In this document: positions 16,135 to 25,073 of the stretch, piece after piece | Numbering within the stretch: position 1 is the stretch's first letter | Layout of the letters: every line of letters begins with the position of its first letter | NCBI RefSeq assembly: GCF_002022275.1 | Contig: NZ_MSDF01000004.1 | Coordinates: 1-54,491, forward strand | Reading direction: 5' to 3' | DNA from: Pseudomonas fluorescens | GTDB lineage: Bacteria; Pseudomonadota; Gammaproteobacteria; Pseudomonadales; Pseudomonadaceae | DNA: 54,491 nucleotides | Made by a program: the position numbers and the translations under genes | The notes under the pieces: generated by a model | Database searches by the model: none | Seen by the model: the letters and a program-made list of their open reading frames with translations, nothing else | What the model was told of the DNA's origin: nothing

Positions 16135-18152
16135 ATACACCGTTGAGCGAGGGTAAAGACCCGGCGCCGGGCACGCTGCGGCTTAATCCAAAACTGCTGT
16201 TCCTGAGCAATGACCCGCTGAAAATGTCGCAACAGCTGGGCGCACAAGCCCTCACCCTGGAGCAGGCCGCACCGCTGCGCGACGATATTTCCACCGATGA
16301 AATAACGCCAATTCCCGTATTGGCGTACTTCGACGACCGCCTGGCCTCCTACCCTTACGTGGGGTTAAAGACTGGCGCCGTGCTGCCCATCGGCAAAGAC
16401 GATGTGGTGTCAGGCGGCTATGAAGTGACGGTCGCAGGCAAGCGTTACGGCAAGGGGTCTTCGCGTGAGCACAGCCCGTTGGCGGAGAAGAAGTCCGGCA
16501 TCCGGCTGGTGATTGCCGAAAGCTTCGAACGCATCTACCGGCAAAACGCCGACAATATTGGCTTGCTCACCTCGACCGACCTGTCATTGATCCCGCGCTT
16601 GCTGGCGGGCGAAGAGATCGCGATCCTTGAGCTGATTGGCACACGAGACGCGCTGTCCACCGCCATCCTGCAGAGTGGCGGCCTGCTGCACTACGGCCGC
16701 AAGCACCTGCAGCACGCCGCCCATGCGCCTGGCAATAGCACCACGGGCTTGCCTGACAGACCACTGACCTTTGCCGAAAAGATCATCCACCGGCACTTGC
16801 TCAATGCGCCGGGTGCCGAACGTGTGGACTACGGCGCCGGCATTCTGATGCGCGCCGACTGGCGCTTCATTCATGAGTATTACACCGGGCTCTGTGCGCA
16901 TTTACTCGAGGACTGCTTCGGCGACAGCTACGAGCTGCATCAACCCGAATCAATTCTGGCGTTTGAAGACCATCTGTCCTACAAGCGTCGAAGCCCGGCG
17001 CACCTGGGCCAGAACCTGGTAGGTGAGCTCGATGCCTTGTCCGACGCCCATCGCCATTTCGCGCAACGTCATGGGCTGAAGGCTCACGGGTACTTGCCCG
17101 ACGAAGGCAGCGAAGGCATTTCCCACGCCATGATGGCGGAGTCCTACGCCCTCCCCGGCCAAGTGGTGGTGGGCACCGATTCCCATACCCCACACAGCGG
17201 TGCATTGGGCTGCCTGGCGTTTGGTGTAGGCACCACCGACATGGCCAATGCCTTCATGACGGGCTCGGTCAGGGCGGCTTACCCTGAAAGCCTGAAGATC
17301 TCGCTGTTGGGGCGGTTATCAGCCGGGGTGACAGCCAAGGACCTGGTCCTCGCGCTGCTGGCTGACAGCCGGATCAAAGCGGGTCTGGGGGTCGGCAAGA
17401 TCTTTGAGTTCAGCGGCCCCGCCGTCGCGTTCCTGTCGACCGATGAACGCACAACGCTGACCAACATGACCGCCGAACTGGGTGGTTTTACCGGTATTGT
17501 CGTACCTGACTCGGAAACCGTGCGGTTCATCAAGGAGCGCCGGGGTCATGACTTCGAGCTCGAAGACTGGATGAGCAGTGACCCGGGGGCGGTGTATGCC
17601 GACACGATTGAACTGGACTGCCGCCGCATTGCGCCGATGATCGCCTCGCCCGGAGACCCGGGCAATGGGCGCAACCTGACCGACCTGAGCGAGCGCGTCA
17701 GTGTCGATATTGCTTACGGGGGCTCTTGCACCGCCGGCAAACGCGATGATTTTGACCATTACTTTGACGTTATCCGCTGGGCACTCGACAGAGGCTTGAA
17801 GTGTCACCCGAATGTGCAGTTATTCCTGCAGTTCGGCACGGTAGATGTGCGCGAGTACTGCGAACAGCAGAATTACCTGCCGGCCTTTCGTGCATTTGGT
17901 GCAGAGCTGCTCCAGCCGGCATGCGGCGCTTGTGCGAACTGCGGGCCAGGGTCTTCAGTGGAGAGGGAGCAAGTGACCGTCAGCGCCATCAACCGCAACT
18001 TCCCTGGCCGCTCGGGGCCCGGCCAAGTCTGGCTGGCGAGCCCGCCCACCGTGGTGGCCAGCGCAGTCGCGGGGTACATCACCTCATTCGGCGCGCTGCG
18101 TGCCCATCACGCGCAACACGCGCTGAACGCCGGTGAAGGTCTTTACGCGTAA
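16131..18152 (+). CDS. Swivel-first LeuD-LeuC fusion, aconitase-superfamily hydratase
   Basis: A 673-residue one-chain isopropylmalate-isomerase-like protein. The small-subunit (swivel) domain comes first (about residues 50-190; GKGSSREHSP, IAESFERIY), then the large-subunit domains (about 220-660; GTDSHTPHSGALGCLAFG). Three cysteine ligands for a [4Fe-4S] cluster are visible: GSCTAGK and the CxxC in PACGACANC. LeuC and LeuD are normally separate; AcnB also puts the swivel first but has a HEAT-like domain, absent here. Expected reaction: stereospecific dehydration/rehydration of a 2- or 3-hydroxy di- or tricarboxylate. The start overlaps the cupin stop by 4 bases. Last gene of the operon. Confidence 0.85.
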   Translation: MNTPLSEGKDPAPGTLRLNPKLLFLSNDPLKMSQQLGAQALTLEQAAPLRDDISTDEITPIPVLAYFDDRLASYPYVGLKTGAVLPIGKDDVVSGGYEVTVAGKRYGKGSSREHSPLAEKKSGIRLVIAESFERIYRQNADNIGLLTSTDLSLIPRLLAGEEIAILELIGTRDALSTAILQSGGLLHYGRKHLQHAAHAPGNSTTGLPDRPLTFAEKIIHRHLLNAPGAERVDYGAGILMRADWRFIHEYYTGLCAHLLEDCFGDSYELHQPESILAFEDHLSYKRRSPAHLGQNLVGELDALSDAHRHFAQRHGLKAHGYLPDEGSEGISHAMMAESYALPGQVVVGTDSHTPHSGALGCLAFGVGTTDMANAFMTGSVRAAYPESLKISLLGRLSAGVTAKDLVLALLADSRIKAGLGVGKIFEFSGPAVAFLSTDERTTLTNMTAELGGFTGIVVPDSETVRFIKERRGHDFELEDWMSSDPGAVYADTIELDCRRIAPMIASPGDPGNGRNLTDLSERVSVDIAYGGSCTAGKRDDFDHYFDVIRWALDRGLKCHPNVQLFLQFGTVDVREYCEQQNYLPAFRAFGAELLQPACGACANCGPGSSVEREQVTVSAINRNFPGRSGPGQVWLASPPTVVASAVAGYITSFGALRAHHAQHALNAGEGLYA

Positions 18153-18159
18153 CGGATAA

Positions 18160-18189
18160 CGCCGGAAGGGGCATGCGCCTCTTCCGGCG
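18160..18189. terminator. Hairpin between convergent operons
   Basis: CGCCGGAAG (18160-18168) and CTTCCGGCG (18181-18189) form a 9-bp perfect stem around a 12-base interior that can extend the pairing. There is no clear T-run, so it is a likely rather than certain terminator for the six-gene operon and the convergent ARD-like gene. Confidence 0.6.
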
Positions 18190-18191
18190 GG

Positions 18192-18725
18192 TCAGTCATC
18201 CAGCCCCGGGAACCCGGCGCCCGCCGTATCCCCCGTGAACTCAGGCACTGGGGCTTGCTGTGTGCGGGACAGGCGCAAGGTCACACAATGCGGGTTCTCA
18301 CCGATATCAAAGCCATGCGCCAGGCCGGCCGGAATCACCAGCAGGTCGTTTTTGTCACAGCGTACGGCGTACACATAGTCGCCAACTCGCAAGTTGAACA
18401 ACCCCTGCCCTGCGACGAAAAAGCACGCATGGTCTTCAGCGTAACGGCGCTCATCCCGGTACCGGGCACGCAATTCGTCTTTCTGAGGATGGTCGGTACT
18501 GACACGCTGCACTTCCACCGCGCCATAACCCAACGCATCGATCTGCGCCTTGTAGGCCGCAATCATCTGCGCCTCAGTGGCGCCTTGCTCCAGCGCCATA
18601 GCCGGCTGCCATCGCTCGAAACGCACGCCCTGCGCACTCAGGGTGGCGGCGATGTCCTCGACGTGGGTCAAGACTTTGTTCGGCGTATCGGGTGAGGCGA
18701 CGGGGTAGACAGCGACATAACTCAT
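18192..18725 (-). CDS. Acireductone dioxygenase-like protein with lost metal site
   Basis: A 177-residue homologue of MtnD, the ARD of methionine salvage, recognisable along its length (PNKVLTHVEDI, GVRFERWQ, YVYAVRCDKNDLLVIPAG). The metal motif HxHxxxE reads RRYAEDH, so the two His and the Glu are Arg93, Tyr95 and His99; only the last ligand, His137 (PAGLAHGFD), remains. A four-residue gap also follows QIDAL. It probably cannot oxidise acireductone. The start overlaps the MFS stop as ATGA. Either a decaying relic or a protein with a new role. mtnB and mtnC, expected beside it, are absent. Confidence 0.85.
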   Translation of the reverse strand: MSYVAVYPVASPDTPNKVLTHVEDIAATLSAQGVRFERWQPAMALEQGATEAQMIAAYKAQIDALGYGAVEVQRVSTDHPQKDELRARYRDERRYAEDHACFFVAGQGLFNLRVGDYVYAVRCDKNDLLVIPAGLAHGFDIGENPHCVTLRLSRTQQAPVPEFTGDTAGAGFPGLDD

Positions 18726-19882
18726 TGAACGGTTCCTTTCTGCTCCGGCAATCGAAGGCCGATGATAAGGGCGGCGACCAGGGCGGCGACGCTGGCGATA
18801 CTGAACGTCAGCGTGGGGCCCAACAGGTTCCAACTGTAACCGGCGTACAACGCACCCAGTGCACCGCCGGTTCCGGCGAGTGCGGCATACAGCGCCTGGC
18901 CCTGGCCTTGCTGGCGATCACCGAAACTGCGCTGCACAAAGGCGATCGCCGATGCGTGAAAGCTGCCAAAGGTGGCGGCGTGCATCACTTGCGCCAACAG
19001 CAACACCCAGAGGTATTCGGCAAATGACCCCAGCAGCAGCCAGCGCAGCGCCGCCAACAGAAAACTCGCCAGCAACACCCGGCGCACCGAAAAGCGCGTA
19101 AGGATGCGGCTCATGGCGAGGAACATCAGCACTTCCGCCACCACCCCCACCGCCCAGAGCAGGCCGATAACACCTCGGCTGTAACCGAGGTGTTCAAGGT
19201 GCAGGGTCAGGAAGGTGTAATACGGGCCGTGGCTCATTTGCATCAGCGCCACGCAGGCGTAAAACGCCAGCACGCCAGGGCTGCGCAGCTGTTTGAGGAA
19301 ACCATCGCCAGCCACACGACTGCCGTGGGTAACGGGCTGCGCATTCGGCACCCACAGGCTGGCGCCGATGATCCCGGCCATGATCACCACGACCACCACC
19401 GGGTAGATGTCCAGGCTCAGCCAGTCGAATAGCCGGCCCATGATCACCACGGTGAGGATGAAACCGATGGAGCCCCACAGGCGAATCTGGCTGTAGCGCG
19501 AGGTTTGTTTTTGCAGGTGGGCCAGGGTGATCACTTCAAACTGCGGCAGCACGGCGTGCCAGAAGAATGCGTGGAGTGCCATCACCAGGGCGAGCCAGGC
19601 GTAGGTTTTACTGAAGAAGATCAGCGAAAAACTCGCCAGGGTGCACACCGCACCGAAGCGCACGATGGCCAGGCGCCGGCCGGTGTAATCCCCGAGCCAG
19701 CCCCATAGATTGGGCGCCACGCAGCGCATCAGCATGGGGATGGCCACCAGTTCGCCAATGCGCGCGCTGGAGAAACCCAGGTGATCGAAGTACAGCGCCA
19801 GAAACGGCGCTGTCGCCCCCAGCAGGGCGAAGTAGAAGAGGTAGAAGCTGGAGAGGCGCCAGTATGGGAGGGGGCTGGTCAT
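18722..19882 (-). CDS. MFS transporter (HcaT/MFS_1-like)
   Basis: A 386-residue, 12-helix major facilitator. The N-terminus (YWRLSSFYLFYFALLGATAPFLALYF) and GWLGDYTGRRLAIV are typical of the HcaT/NupG-like branch. Start 19882 gives the family N-terminus; the upstream Met belongs to the REP-like leader. It lies downstream of aroC on the same strand, as PA1682 lies beside aroC in P. aeruginosa, and is translationally coupled to the ARD-like gene. Substrate unknown. Confidence 0.9.
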   Translation of the reverse strand: MTSPLPYWRLSSFYLFYFALLGATAPFLALYFDHLGFSSARIGELVAIPMLMRCVAPNLWGWLGDYTGRRLAIVRFGAVCTLASFSLIFFSKTYAWLALVMALHAFFWHAVLPQFEVITLAHLQKQTSRYSQIRLWGSIGFILTVVIMGRLFDWLSLDIYPVVVVVIMAGIIGASLWVPNAQPVTHGSRVAGDGFLKQLRSPGVLAFYACVALMQMSHGPYYTFLTLHLEHLGYSRGVIGLLWAVGVVAEVLMFLAMSRILTRFSVRRVLLASFLLAALRWLLLGSFAEYLWVLLLAQVMHAATFGSFHASAIAFVQRSFGDRQQGQGQALYAALAGTGGALGALYAGYSWNLLGPTLTFSIASVAALVAALIIGLRLPEQKGTVQ

Positions 19883-19893
19883 GGGATTGCAGG

Positions 19894-19957
19894 GGGCTGC
19901 TGCGCAGCCCAACGCGAGCAAGCTCGCTCGCCACAACAAGCTCGCTTGCCACAGGTC
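19894..19957. repeat. Hairpin and degenerate REP-like repeat
   Basis: GGGCTGC / GCAGCCC forms a 7-bp stem with a TGC loop (19894-19910). Two partial REP-like units (AGCAAGCTCGCTCGCCAC and CAAGCTCGCTTGCCAC) run up to the aroC stop. It may weaken read-through from aroC into the MFS gene. Confidence 0.6.
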
Positions 19958-21047
19958 ACAGCTGGCCCAGCACCGGCGTGCTCACACGCACATCGGCGTT
20001 TTGCCCGCGGTTGCGCAGCAGATGGTCCATCAACACGATGGCCATCATGGCTTCGGCAATCGGCGTGGCGCGGATGCCGACGCACGGGTCGTGACGGCCT
20101 TTGGTGATCACGTCCACCGGGTTGCCGTGCACATCGATCGAGCGGCCCGGGGTGGTAATGCTCGACGTGGCCTTGAGGGCCAGGTGCGCCACGATCGGCT
20201 GGCCGGAGGAAATACCACCGAGGATGCCGCCAGCGTTGTTGCTGAGGAAACCTTCCGGCGTCAATTCGTCGCGATGCTCGGTGCCACGCTGGGACACGCA
20301 CGCAAAGCCGGCGCCGATTTCCACGCCTTTCACCGCGTTGATGCTCATCAGCGCGTGGGCCAGTTCAGCGTCGAGGCGGTCGAAGATCGGTTCGCCCAGG
20401 CCCGGCTTCACGCCTTCGGCGACGACGGTGATCTTGGCGCCAACGGAGTCTTGATCACGGCGCAACTGGTCCATGTAGGCTTCCAGCTCAGGCACCTTGT
20501 CCGGGTCCGGGCTGAAAAACGCGTTGTTTTCCACACTGTCCCAAGTCTTGAACGGGATTTCGATCGGGCCCAGCTGACTCATGTAGCCACGCACCACGAT
20601 GCCCTGGGTGGCCAGGTATTTCTTGGCGATGGCACCGGCGGCCACGCGCATCGAGGTTTCGCGCGCCGAGCTGCGGCCGCCGCCGCGGTAGTCGCGCTCG
20701 CCGTATTTGTGGTGGTAGGTGTAGTCGGCGTGGGCCGGGCGGAACAGGTCCTTGATCGCCGAGTAGTCCTTGGACTTCTGGTCGGTGTTGCGGATCAACA
20801 GGCCGATGGCGCACCCGGTGGTGCGGCCTTCGAACACGCCGGAGAGGATTTCGACTTCGTCGGGTTCCTGGCGCTGGGTCGTGTGGCGGCTGGTGCCGGG
20901 CTTGCGGCGGTCGAGGTCACGCTGCAGGTCTTCCAGGGACAGCTCGAGGCCTGGCGGGCAGCCGTCGACAATGGCGACCAACGCCGGGCCATGGCTTTCG
21001 CCCGCGGTGGTGACAGTGAACAGCTTGCCGAAGGTATTGCCGGACAT
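19956..21047 (-). CDS. aroC: Chorismate synthase
   Basis: A 363-residue cytoplasmic enzyme that makes chorismate from 5-enolpyruvylshikimate-3-phosphate with reduced FMN, the last step of the shikimate pathway. The N-terminal signature [20 protein letters not shown] and the internal RGGGRSSAR are diagnostic. Length is normal. GGAG lies 9 nt before the ATG. First gene of a likely transcript with the MFS and ARD-like genes, interrupted by a REP-like hairpin. Confidence 0.98.
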   Translation of the reverse strand: MSGNTFGKLFTVTTAGESHGPALVAIVDGCPPGLELSLEDLQRDLDRRKPGTSRHTTQRQEPDEVEILSGVFEGRTTGCAIGLLIRNTDQKSKDYSAIKDLFRPAHADYTYHHKYGERDYRGGGRSSARETSMRVAAGAIAKKYLATQGIVVRGYMSQLGPIEIPFKTWDSVENNAFFSPDPDKVPELEAYMDQLRRDQDSVGAKITVVAEGVKPGLGEPIFDRLDAELAHALMSINAVKGVEIGAGFACVSQRGTEHRDELTPEGFLSNNAGGILGGISSGQPIVAHLALKATSSITTPGRSIDVHGNPVDVITKGRHDPCVGIRATPIAEAMMAIVLMDHLLRNRGQNADVRVSTPVLGQL

Positions 21048-21190
21048 GCAGGGCGCTCCGTGAAATCAGTTGAATCAACTCAACCGTAATAACTTAAGGC
21101 GGCCAGTATACGCAGGCTAACCGACTAGTTCATCCTCGAAACCTTACCGGTAGACATCTGTCCAACCGGCACCTTCCTGATGATGGCGCG

Positions 21191-22153
21191 ATGATGCTGC
21201 GAGTTCTGCTTTTGACCCTTACTCTTTTTTCCAGTCTTGGCTTCGCCGCCTCCCCTGTGGTGCTGCAACGGCCCATCAGCCTCGACACCGGCAGTGGCGA
21301 GCTGTTTGGCTCGCTCCTGCTGCCCAAATCCGACAAGCCCGTGCCCGTGGTGCTGATCATCGCCGGCTCCGGCCCTACCGACCGGAACGGCAACAGCGCC
21401 GATGGCGCGCGCAACGACAGCCTCAAGCGCTTGGCCTGGGTGCTGGCCCGCAACAACATCGCCAGCGTGCGCTACGACAAACGCGGCGTCGCGGCCAGCC
21501 TGGCCGCCACGCCCGACGAACGCAACCTGACCCTGGACGCCTATGTGTCCGACGCCGTGGCCTGGGGCAAATTGCTCAAGGCCGACCCACGCATGGGCCC
21601 GCTGATTGTGTTGGGCCACAGCGAAGGCGCGTTGGTCGCCGCCCTCGCCGCGCCGCAACTGGAACCCGCTGGAGTGATTTCCCTGTCCGGAAGCGCCCGC
21701 CCAGTGGATCAGGTCATCCGCCAGCAACTGGCCGATCACCTGCCCCCTGCCCTGTTGCTGCGCAGCAATGAAATTCTCGACCATCTCAAGGCTGGCCAAG
21801 TGGATGCCGACGTGCCTGGCCCATTGGAAGGAATCTTCCGACCTACCGTGCAGCCATATCTGATCAGCCTGTTTCGCGCCGACCCGTCGGCCGCATTCGC
21901 CAAGCTGACCATGCCGGCGCTGATTATTCAGGGCACCAACGATATCCAGGTCGGCGTCGCGGATGCTCAGCAGTTGAAAAGGGTCAAGCCCGACGCGCAC
22001 TTGACGGTGATCGAAGGCATGAACCACGTGATGCGTATCGTGCCCAAGGATGTGAAGGAGCAACTGGCGTCCTATAACGATCCGAAACTGCCGCTGGCCG
22101 CCGAACTGGGCACGCGCATCGTGCGCTTTATCGACGGACTTCAACCCCGTTAA
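21191..22153 (+). CDS. Secreted alpha/beta hydrolase
   Basis: A 320-residue serine hydrolase with an N-terminal signal peptide (hydrophobic residues 4-19, likely cleavage after GFAA), so probably periplasmic. Nucleophile Ser144 is in GHSEG; Asp in IQGTNDIQV and His in EGMNHVM complete the triad. The oxyanion segment IIAGSGPTDRNGN is typical of dienelactone-hydrolase-like esterases. Two ATGs in a row allow 21191 or 21194 as start; no strong ribosome site is seen. Position matches PA1680 of P. aeruginosa beside aroC. Confidence 0.88.
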   Translation: MMLRVLLLTLTLFSSLGFAASPVVLQRPISLDTGSGELFGSLLLPKSDKPVPVVLIIAGSGPTDRNGNSADGARNDSLKRLAWVLARNNIASVRYDKRGVAASLAATPDERNLTLDAYVSDAVAWGKLLKADPRMGPLIVLGHSEGALVAALAAPQLEPAGVISLSGSARPVDQVIRQQLADHLPPALLLRSNEILDHLKAGQVDADVPGPLEGIFRPTVQPYLISLFRADPSAAFAKLTMPALIIQGTNDIQVGVADAQQLKRVKPDAHLTVIEGMNHVMRIVPKDVKEQLASYNDPKLPLAAELGTRIVRFIDGLQPR

Positions 22154-22252
22154 GCGACTATTTGCCTCCAGTCCTCGGGAAAGCGGCCGATAAGCCAAGA
22201 GTCGACAGCAAAAAGGCTGCCGACTCGCAAGGCTTGGACAGGATCGCGCCGC

Positions 22253-23059
22253 ATGACTACCACCGAAGCAACACCAGAACCCATCGCCGACACCCCGGCT
22301 GAAAAAACCGAGGCCGTCGAGGCGGCGGCACTGCCGTGGGCGGACGTACAGGCCGAACATTTCAAGATGCTGCGCCTGGCGCCCCTCGCCACCGATCGCG
22401 CCACCGGCGTGCGGCCGCTGCGGTTTGTGCAGTTCGGGTATGCCGAGCGCAACGATAAACACCGCAGCCTGTTACGCATGGTCATCCAGTTACCGGGCCA
22501 GCGCGTGCGCCGCGAGCAGAACCACCTGGATATCTGGGTCGACCACGACACCCACCGCGTGCACTTTGGCCCGGGCAACAGCCTGGAAATCGAGCCGGCC
22601 AACCGTGGCATCGGCCGCTTTCTGGTGGCCCAAGGCGCCGCCTGGGCGAAAAAACGCTGGTCGCACTACCGCGTTGACGGCGTGGACCTCGCCAACAAAG
22701 ACGCACTCAACGAAGCCACCCGCCTGCGCCGCGATCACTTTTTGCGCATTCAGGGCTTCGATGTGGCTTACGCCGATGTGCAGCACCTGAAAGGCAATGT
22801 GCAGCCGGGCAAGGTCAGCGACGTGCTGGACAGCTGGAACACCGAGAAGGTGCAGTTCGTGGAAATCCTCGAAGCTGCGCAGATGTTGCAGCAGGCCGAG
22901 CACAATCTGGCGGAGCAGGAAGTGAAGCTGCGCAAGGAAGAGGATAAGGTCACCAAGTTCAAGCGCGAGGACAGTGGGTTGCGCTTTACCATTACGTGTC
23001 TGGTGGCATTTACGGTGTTTCAGGCGGGGTTGTTGATCTGGATTGCGACACACCGCTAG
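22253..23059 (+). CDS. Conserved protein with C-terminal membrane anchor
   Basis: A 268-residue protein without a recognised enzymatic motif. An acidic, Pro/Ala-rich N-terminus (1-30) precedes a globular region (about 35-190) with WDHDTHRVHF-like alternating charged segments, then a Glu/Lys-rich coiled coil (about 200-240) and one transmembrane helix near the C-terminus (about 246-265). Probably tail-anchored to the inner membrane and facing the cytoplasm. AGGA is 9 nt before the ATG. Conserved neighbour of aroC and prmB (cf. PA1679); function unknown. Confidence 0.82.
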   Translation: MTTTEATPEPIADTPAEKTEAVEAAALPWADVQAEHFKMLRLAPLATDRATGVRPLRFVQFGYAERNDKHRSLLRMVIQLPGQRVRREQNHLDIWVDHDTHRVHFGPGNSLEIEPANRGIGRFLVAQGAAWAKKRWSHYRVDGVDLANKDALNEATRLRRDHFLRIQGFDVAYADVQHLKGNVQPGKVSDVLDSWNTEKVQFVEILEAAQMLQQAEHNLAEQEVKLRKEEDKVTKFKREDSGLRFTITCLVAFTVFQAGLLIWIATHR

Positions 23060-23081
23060 TCGATTGGAATGCAATCTGAAT

Positions 23082-23171
23082 GGTGGGAGCTGGCTTGCCT
23101 GCGATAGCGGTAGGTCAGTGAGCACATCTGTTACTCATAGACCGCGATCGCAGGCAAGCCAGCTCCCACAT
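23082..23171. repeat. REPIN (GAGCTGGCTTGCCTGC type)
   Basis: Inverted pair of REP palindromes (GTGGGAGCTGGCTTGCCTGC and its complement) around about 45 bases. It lies between the convergent ends of the 22253 gene and prmB, where it can also act as a transcription barrier. Confidence 0.92.
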
Positions 23172-23188
23172 TGACCGTGTTCCTGCCC

Positions 23189-24097
23189 TTAAACGCGGGC
23201 GGCGAATACGGTCTGGTGCTGGCGGCACTGTTCAGCCGTCAACATGAACACGCCGTGCCCACCGCGCTGGAAGTCCAGCCAGGCGAAATCCACTTCCGGG
23301 TACAGCGCTTCAACGTGTACCTGGCTGTTGCCCACTTCCACAATCAACAAACCCTTCTCGGTCAGGTGGTCGGCGGCTTCGGCCAGCATGCGCCGCACCA
23401 GGTTCAAGCCGTCATCGCCGCAGGCCAGGCCCAGTTCAGGCTCGTGCTGGTATTCGTCGGGCATGTCAGCGAAGTCTTCGGCGTCCACGTACGGCGGGTT
23501 GGACACGATCAGGTCAAACCGCTGACCTGGCAAGCCATCAAAGCCGTCGCCCTGCACGGTGTACACGCGCTCATCAACGCCGTGACGCTCGATGTTTTGA
23601 TTGGCCACTTCCAGGGCTTCGAACGACAAGTCGCCCAACACCACTTCGGCGTCCTGGAACTCATACGCACACGCAATCCCGATGCAACCCGAGCCGGTGC
23701 ACAGGTCGAGGATGCGCGCTGGCGGTTGGGCCAGCCAGGGGGCGAAGCGGTTTTCGATGAGTTCGCCAATCGGTGAGCGCGGGATTAACACGCGCTCGTC
23801 GACGATAAACGACATGCCGCAGAACCAGGCCTCCTTCAACAGGTAAGCCGTCGGCACACGTTCATGAATACGACGGTGCAGCAAACGCTGAACGTGGGAG
23901 ATTTCCTCTTCTTCGAGGTTGCAGTCCAGGTAACTGTCGTTGATTTCCCACGGCAGGTGCAAGGCACCCAGCACCAGTTGCCGGGCTTCGTCCCAGGCGT
24001 TGTCGGTGCCATGGCCGAAAAACAGGTCTTCCCCATGGAAACGGCTGACAGCCCAACGGATATGGTCGCGCAATGTGCGCAGGCGGGATGTGATCAC
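23189..24097 (-). CDS. prmB: 50S ribosomal protein L3 glutamine methyltransferase
   Basis: A 302-residue SAM-dependent N5-glutamine methyltransferase that modifies ribosomal protein L3. The SAM motif [10 protein letters not shown] and the glutamine-binding [12 protein letters not shown] are diagnostic, and AEDF after NPPY favours PrmB over PrmC. The frame is open to 24349, but the family length and a GGAG 9 nt upstream support the GTG at 24097 ([12 protein letters not shown]). Synteny with PA1678. Confidence 0.95.
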   Translation of the reverse strand: MITSRLRTLRDHIRWAVSRFHGEDLFFGHGTDNAWDEARQLVLGALHLPWEINDSYLDCNLEEEEISHVQRLLHRRIHERVPTAYLLKEAWFCGMSFIVDERVLIPRSPIGELIENRFAPWLAQPPARILDLCTGSGCIGIACAYEFQDAEVVLGDLSFEALEVANQNIERHGVDERVYTVQGDGFDGLPGQRFDLIVSNPPYVDAEDFADMPDEYQHEPELGLACGDDGLNLVRRMLAEAADHLTEKGLLIVEVGNSQVHVEALYPEVDFAWLDFQRGGHGVFMLTAEQCRQHQTVFAARV

Positions 24098-24336
24098 GGG
24101 GGAGAACTCCTGGAAAAAACGACTGAGGATTCTAACAGCCTTCGCCTGTATGGACGATGTACGAAACACCCTCGCCGTACGTCGGAATTCATCCAAATTG
24201 CCATCATTGCGATAAACAAGCCGTGCACTTGACATCGCTGCACGCCAACAACGGCGTACCTTACGAGGGTAGCGATTCACAGAACCGCTCAGCCAGTGGA
24301 CAATGTCGCAAAAGCCCCCCTCACAGGAGCCCCAGA

Positions 24337-24927
24337 ATGTCCGTTCCAAAGACGATGTTTCAACTCAGCGGTCGCGGTTACGCAGCAGCCAATCTGAACC
24401 ACGCGACCCTCCTGATCATCGACGCCCAGAAGGAATACCTCAGCGGCCCACTCGCCCTGTCCGGCATGGACGCGGCGGTCGACAACATCAAGCAGCTGGT
24501 GGCGGCCGCACGCAACGTCGGACGACCGATCGTGCATGTTCGCCATCTTGGCACCGTCGGCGGCCTGTTTGACCCACAGGGCGAGCGCGGCCAATTCATC
24601 CCCGGCCTTGAGCCGCTGGGTGACGAAACCATCATCGGCAAGTTGCTGCCGAGCGCCTTCCACGGCACCGGCCTGGAAAAACACCTGCAGGACCTCGGCT
24701 CGCTGGACTTGATCGTCTGCGGCTTCATGAGCCACTCCAGCGTCAGCACCACCGTGCGCGCCGCCAAGAACCTGGGCTTTCGCTGCACCCTGGTGGAAGA
24801 CGCCTGCGCCACTCGCGACCTGCCTTACAAAGGCGGCGTGCTGAGTGCCGAACACGTGCAGCAAACCGAAATGGCCATCATGGCCGACAACTTCGCGACC
24901 CTTGCACTGACCAAAGATCTGATCTGA
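24337..24927 (+). CDS. Isochorismatase-family hydrolase with Ser at Cys position
   Basis: A 196-residue isochorismatase-fold protein. Asp29 ([10 protein letters not shown]) and Lys102 ([10 protein letters not shown]) are present, but the nucleophile motif reads [11 protein letters not shown], with Ser135 where cysteine hydrolases have Cys. ACAGGAG precedes the ATG at 24337. It is divergent from prmB across 239 bp and matches the position of PA1677, so it is backbone rather than acquired. Substrate unknown. A Ser could act as a weak nucleophile or the chemistry may be non-covalent. Confidence 0.87.
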   Translation: MSVPKTMFQLSGRGYAAANLNHATLLIIDAQKEYLSGPLALSGMDAAVDNIKQLVAAARNVGRPIVHVRHLGTVGGLFDPQGERGQFIPGLEPLGDETIIGKLLPSAFHGTGLEKHLQDLGSLDLIVCGFMSHSSVSTTVRAAKNLGFRCTLVEDACATRDLPYKGGVLSAEHVQQTEMAIMADNFATLALTKDLI

Positions 24928-24941
24928 TTTAAACGCCCTTC

Positions 24942-24978
24942 GATGAGCGGCGCGGCAATGTTTATTGGCCCGCTCATC
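24942..24978. terminator. Hairpin after isochorismatase gene
   Basis: GATGAGCGG (24942-24950) pairs with CCGCTCATC (24970-24978) over 9 bp. No T-run follows, so it may be a terminator or an RNA-stabilising stem. The rest of the gap to 25073 shows nothing else. Confidence 0.5.
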
Positions 24979-25073
24979 CGCAAAGCCCTTTCATTTGGCG
25001 CATTTACCCCTCTACCCGGAACAACCTGTGTATCTTCCGGTCGAAGGGCCGATACCCTGGAGGAAAGGTCGGA

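Noticed and set aside
10891..18152. Assignment to a known toxin pathway such as AMB, mangotoxin or vinylglycine-type clusters
   Set aside because: The diagnostic genes of those clusters (NRPS modules, formyl- or carbamoyl-transferases, diiron N-oxygenases) are absent; only the oxygenase/aminotransferase theme is shared.
19881..21089. 402-codon frame antisense to aroC
   Set aside because: Low-complexity His/Arg/Gly composition, no start signal, entirely opposite chorismate synthase.
21125..22462. 445-codon frame antisense to the alpha/beta hydrolase
   Set aside because: The plus-strand gene has a signal peptide and intact catalytic triad; the reverse frame has neither domain nor ribosome site.
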